DNA from: Himantopus leucocephalus
Taxonomy: Eukaryota > Chordata > Aves > Charadriiformes > Recurvirostridae
Reading direction: 5' to 3'
Assembly: GCA_003993805.1 (NCBI GenBank)
Contig: RSEF01000005.1
Coordinates: forward strand, 42,278,427-42,342,426
Length of the DNA stretch: 64,000 nt
Numbering within the stretch: position 1 is the first letter of the stretch; every line of letters begins with the position of its first letter. The translations under genes were made by a program, and so were the position numbers. Below the pieces are notes generated by a model. That model saw only the letters and a list, made by a program, of their open reading frames with translations, was not told the DNA's origin and searched no databases. Of this stretch, positions 59,692 through 64,000 are shown piece after piece.

Positions 59692-60500
59692 TGCCTCCCA
59701 GTCCCTGCCTGAGCTTCCACGCTGCAGCTGTGACAAGCCACTCCATACTTCGGTGGGGTTGCCAGGCTCTGCCTCCACTCACTGAACAAAGCAAAGGGCC
59801 TTCGCGCTGGCCAAAAAATGGAAGAAAAGACCCCAGTGAAGCAGGCTCAGGGGAGCCGGTCGCCCTGGCACACACGGTACTGCTGGGAGAGCAGTGCCAG
59901 CCGGAGAGTAAGTGGCAGCTCCCCATTATACCTCTCTTTGGGGACTAGGTAAAAAACACAGCCTTCTCACTGTTAAAGCGGATCAGTGTGGGAAGGAGGT
60001 GTTTTCCTGAAAATAAGTTGCTATTCGATAGCAGCTCCCATCTTTGAGGTTTCTTTGCAAAGGGTCATAAAAGCAGCAGCGAGTGCATATGGCCGCGCAG
60101 GGCTACGGGGGGAGGGCTGTGAGCGGATGCCAAATCAGCTGAAACCTAAGAAGCTTGACCTTCCTCACCTCCACCCCTGCTCCCACCGCCTCCAAATAAC
60201 CTTACAAGGGCGCATTGGGAAGGCAAGGCACACAGCAGCGAGGGGAATGCAATCTCAGCCCAGCAGCAAGCAGGGCTGTGTGTCAGGGAAGGGGGGAGAG
60301 AGAAGGGCACTGCAGGGTAGCTGCAGCCACTGTCTGCAACGCACGCTGATACCAGCAAGGTTCATTTCGTCGAGCCAAGCACAGTAGTCAGACTGTGCAA
60401 TCTTGAACCTACCTAGCCCCAAGTAGCTCAGCCAGTCCAACCAGTCAGAGACCGTACTGGCCGGACAGACTGGTGACGAGCATCCTCCCCCTCCCATTCA

Positions 60501-62820
60501 CATGTCTAACTGCTCCCTTCTGCTTTTCACTCTACAGTTCCCTGAATGGCTGAAAGAGAGTGGGTTTGCTGTCAGAAACTTGAAATGACATGTAATCTCC
60601 CGTGTTTCTTCTCACAGAGGTAGGTGAGCCTGTTCCCAGAGAGAAGAGCCGGGTTCCCGCAGAGCCTCCTAGTCAGGGCCGGCAGCGTGGGGCTGGGCTG
60701 CCCTGTGGCAAACACGTGGAGAGGAAGATGTTCAGCTGGCTCATCAGAGGAGCCCAGTAGTAGCCTCGCTCAGTGCACACACACCTAATCCTTCTTTTAA
60801 GACACACACCAGGGAAAAGACCTTGTCTGCAGTTCTTTTCACATCACCCCATCAGCAGAGGCATTCCCTTTCCCAGTCTGCATTACAGATTTTAAGGTAG
60901 GGGCTGAAAGAACAAAAGCTCGGAATGCAGTTTTCAGACAGTTTGAAAATAAACCCAGCAGTGCCTATTTCTATACAGGAGGGTATAACTATGCCCTCTG
61001 CATCTTCTAGGAGATGGTTGTAAGGACAACTATGTAGGTACAGAGCTATGTTTTGGGTAGAAAATGCATGCTGTAATGGATTCTGATGGCTGAACGCCAA
61101 GGGGGAAGCTGTTCTGCTTCAAGAATAGCCTTACAAGAGTCAGCATTACAGTGACAGTTCAGTACTCTGCTGCAAATCTACAGGATGTGTCACTTTGGCA
61201 GAGAAAGAGGCTGCTAATGCACAACACAAACCATCCTACTATGAATGGAGAATGGCTGCATACCACAAAAAAAGAAAATGGCAAGACCGAGGGAAGAGGG
61301 AAGCTGCAAAGCAACTACTGCATAGTAAGCTGGGAACCTGAGAGCTCTGAGGAGACAAAGCCCTTTCCCTTGAGGGGAAGAAAAACTCAGCTTGCAAGAC
61401 GCATAAAGAAGCAAAGACAACCCTTTTTCCAGTGACTGCTGCAGCTCTGCGAAGCTATGCTGGCAGACAGCCGATTTGAAGAGATTGCAGTTTCAAAACA
61501 ATGTTAGTCCTGACTAGTTTGGAGCTCAAACGTTAAAGGGGAAGGAGGGGGAAGAGCATGCTCATATGCAACATTGCTAGAGCAAATAAAAAAAAGGTTT
61601 GTACTAAATGACACCAGTTAGCATTGCTGAACTTGAGCTCCTGATGAAACTGTGTAGTATTTCCCCAAAACGGACATGGCATCTCTTCACTGCACAAACA
61701 CTTCCATCTCCAACTCACACAGCGCTGCCAACGCTTAAAAAACAAACATCCAGTGACACACATGTTCTAACCCATTTCTTAGAAAATAGGCTACAAGGCT
61801 ATTAAAAGAAATGTCGAGAATAATCTAACTGGAAAAAAAAACCCCAACCAAAAACAAAAACACCCAACCAAAAAAACCAACAACCCTCCTTGGGAAAATA
61901 AACCATTTAAATACTTCCCCATTACAAGAAGGAATGAGAGCACAACAGATGACCACCTGGACAAATAAATTCACTTACACGATTTATTCAAGCAAACATT
62001 GGGCTTTACCTTAAATAACTGGCAAATATGGGGGAGGGGAGCATTACTGTAAAATACAGAAATCAGCTGAATCTCTGTACGTGAGACTCGTTCAGCAGCT
62101 CCCTTTTCCTCCTCCTTGAAAAAAGGTTACAGATAGATAGTCAGCTGTGGACATCTCCGGAAAGAGAAAAACCTATGGAGTGGGTTCAAAGAAACGCTGG
62201 CTAATATGCCCAGACTGGCTGCTTAATGAGCCAGAGTAAAAGAAAAGGTCACATGGTTACAAAAAACCTCCATACAACAAATGCCCCGTAGCCACGGTTA
62301 ACTTTAATTAACTGCAGTATTACAATTCACTTCAAGCTTATTTTCCACCTATGTCTACTGCCCCTTACCTTTCCTTTGCCTGCTAAAAATCAAATTGATG
62401 AGTCTCATAAGTGGGCTTATGCTCCCAAAATTCTGACTGATAAGAGCTTTTCAAAAATGCTCTGCAATTAAACAAATCCACCAAACGGGACTCTTTCTAA
62501 CTCCAACTACTGATGACTGATTTCAAGATTACAGGAGTGGCTCTGTTTATATAAATCAGGGTGTTCAAGCTTGTGTGACATAATTAAATGTTGAATAGCC
62601 AGTAGTTTTTCTCTCTTAATGGCAGCTGCAATTCACACATGAATATTACTTCTCGGTAGGTTTAAACTCGTGTTTCATCCATGTGTACAATTTTTTTCTC
62701 TGTCAGCCACGAGCTCACAATGTTAGTCCCATCTCACGATTTAGAAACAAACTGCTGTGTGGGAACTGCATGCCTAGAAATAATTGAAAATAGGATCAGT
62801 ACAAATCTACACTCCAAAAA
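60501..62820. other. Gene-free sequence, AT-rich towards the right
   Basis: No gene recognised. The segments 62,200-62,340 and 62,560-62,680 (AATTAAATGTTGAATAGCC, CTCTTAATGGCAGCTGCAAT) look like conserved-element texture. An A/C-rich low-complexity stretch lies at 61,832-61,884. Confidence 0.45.
61832..61884. repeat. A/C-rich low-complexity stretch
   Basis: AAAAAAAAACCCCAACC, AAAAACAAAAACACCC and AACCAAAAAAACCAACAACC follow each other; almost no G or T is present. Confidence 0.75.
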
Positions 62821-62824
62821 ATGT

Positions 62825-62887
62825 ATAGGTTGTATTCAATAATTAACTCAAAATAGATAGGTTGTATCTAATAATTAACTCAAAACA
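62825..62887. repeat. Tandem duplication, 32-bp period
   Basis: ATAGGTTGTATTCAATAATT at 62,825 and ATAGGTTGTATCTAATAATT at 62,857, both continuing AACTCAAAA. The copies differ at only a few bases. Confidence 0.85.
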
Positions 62888-63983
62888 TTCTTCTTCTGCA
62901 TTATCCCCTCCAATTCACTGCATAAGAACACTATGTTCTGAGATTTTTAAGCACCAATATATCACTTGGCAGAAAAAAAAAGCGCATCTATGCACACAAA
63001 GTCACTGTCTGAAATCAGATATAGTGATGCCAAAGGCTGAATCTCAAAACATACTCCCCAAACACACACAAAATAGCTGGAGTATCTACCTACACAAGAG
63101 AGCAAAGATCTGTATGCAACACTAAGCATATAGTCTAAAGGCTTCTACCATCCTTTCCACCAAGAAAACAAATGAAAAATGTCTTGCGAGCAAGCAGATA
63201 CCAAATGCCATCCAGCCTTTTTAAAAAGTACCTCTCTATACAATTATGGGGTTCGGGGGGATGGGGACCCTTAATATTCAATAAAGCTCAGAGCTCATAA
63301 CCTGTGACACTTGCATTTGGAACAGCTCTGTGTTCTGCTGGTCAAACTGCAAAGGGTTTCTGCAGTGCTGCTGGTTTTGTTTCAGGTTTTCTCTCTTTCC
63401 TCCACTCGCCTCACTGGAAAGGACAAAGTTCACATTAGGTTTGTTTGCATTTTGTAGCTAGTGTGAGGCCTGTGTATTTACTTTGCCTGTTGATCACCTA
63501 ACAGGTATGGCACTGCTCCTCAATCTCCAGAAAATGCCAGCGTCACATAAAATAGTTAATTATACAAAGAACCACAAATGATCGTTGCCAAGAGGACAGC
63601 ATTTCACTTCAGTGCTTTAAGGAAGCTTCCTCACCTGAAAACACAACACAGCCCCTGAACTGTTCACCAACTCAGTCATGAAAAGTCCTTGCCTAAATGA
63701 GGTAGCTACCCACTAGCTCCAACACCAACTGGAGAAGCTGTTATTTCCCGCTACCCGTTTTTGCGCTGTGCTCAACTACAGTCCTGCCTTACCAAGAGTC
63801 TACGGCTAATGCCGAGCTTTGACAACCGCTCTTAAAATCAACTAAAATTATTAACCACGTGATGCTGTGGGTTTGGGGTATTTTTTTGTGAAAGAGGGCT
63901 TCGTTTCAAATCTCAAGCCTTATTAAATGGCGCAGGCAATGGATGCATCCTGTATTGCAAACACTGTTTGCAGCTGGAGAGCT
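62888..63983. other. Gene-free unique sequence
   Basis: Ordinary AT-leaning sequence; the only frame of note (87 codons from 62,862) starts inside the duplication and has no domain. Confidence 0.45.
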
Positions 63984-64000
63984 GGGGGGGGGGGGGGGGG
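63984..64000. repeat. G homopolymer at the window edge (at least 17 G)
   Basis: The window ends inside a G run; its full length is not visible. Confidence 0.9.

Larger units (their letters stand above)
59140..60500. promoter_or_regulatory. Weak CpG-rich region with simple repeats
   Basis: CpG and G+C are raised relative to the flanks, though much less than at 0.2-1.3 kb. Part of the CpG comes from the GGTTC repeat at 59.65 kb. An octamer (ATGCAAAT) lies at 59,363-59,370. Frames of 149, 140 and 133 codons cross it on both strands but are P/S/G-rich and lack domains. It may be a weak island, an enhancer, or simply GC-rich sequence. Confidence 0.3.

Noticed and set aside
59499..59948. 149-codon plus-strand and 140-codon minus-strand frames over the GGTTC repeat
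   Set aside because: The period-5 repeat creates open frames on both strands. Both proteins are repeat-derived or lack domains.

Overview
The window looks like non-coding DNA from an amniote, most probably a bird. The strongest evidence is a solo retroviral LTR at 53,318-53,856. I recognise it as the avian ERVL-type family whose copies start TGTCCTGGTTTCAGC and end near GGGGTTAAAC. Supporting evidence is a low density of interspersed repeats, one CR1-like fragment, and several very old MIR/CORE-SINE-like fragments of the kind shared across amniotes. I see no bacterial, plasmid or phage features: no operons, no ribosome binding site plus ORF pairs, and no CRISPR array.

I could not support any protein-coding exon. 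The longest open frames (214, 180, 172 and 162 codons) are compositional or chance frames with no recognisable domain. No rRNA, tRNA, known snRNA or known miRNA was recognised. The window reads as intergenic or intronic sequence with probable regulatory elements, possibly beside a developmental gene. I cannot name that gene from the sequence.

Layout. 1-1.5 kb: a strong CpG island, probably a promoter or 5' end. 1.6-12.6 kb: mostly unique sequence with ancient repeats, a compact regulatory candidate at 4.7-5.0 kb, and a 450-bp pyrimidine-rich block at 11.4-11.9 kb. 12.65-12.79 kb: a module with two palindromic RFX X-boxes and an octamer. 14.6-15.4 kb: a strongly diverged tandem array with a period of about 35 bp. 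16-27 kb: unique sequence with short local duplications, MIR-like and CR1-like fragments and low-complexity tracts. 27-40.9 kb: featureless apart from one MIR-like fragment and a purine-rich block. 40.9-48.6 kb: a short CpG-rich patch, AT-rich octamer-bearing segments, a CTCF-like site and a small minisatellite. 51.78-52.34 kb: an AT-rich conserved-element candidate containing a 54-bp hairpin. 53.3-53.9 kb: the solo LTR. 54.8-56.7 kb: a possible decayed mobile or coding relic. 58.7-60.5 kb: a MIR-like fragment and a weak CpG-rich region. 60.5-64 kb: AT-rich unique sequence ending in a G tract.

No genes act together here. What could act together are regulatory sites: RFX X-boxes, at least 12 POU octamers and one CTCF-like site. 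I do not see a new multi-gene system. The two most unusual structures are the 51.86-51.92 kb hairpin, which pairs completely in minus-strand RNA when G-U pairs are allowed, and the diverged 35-bp array.
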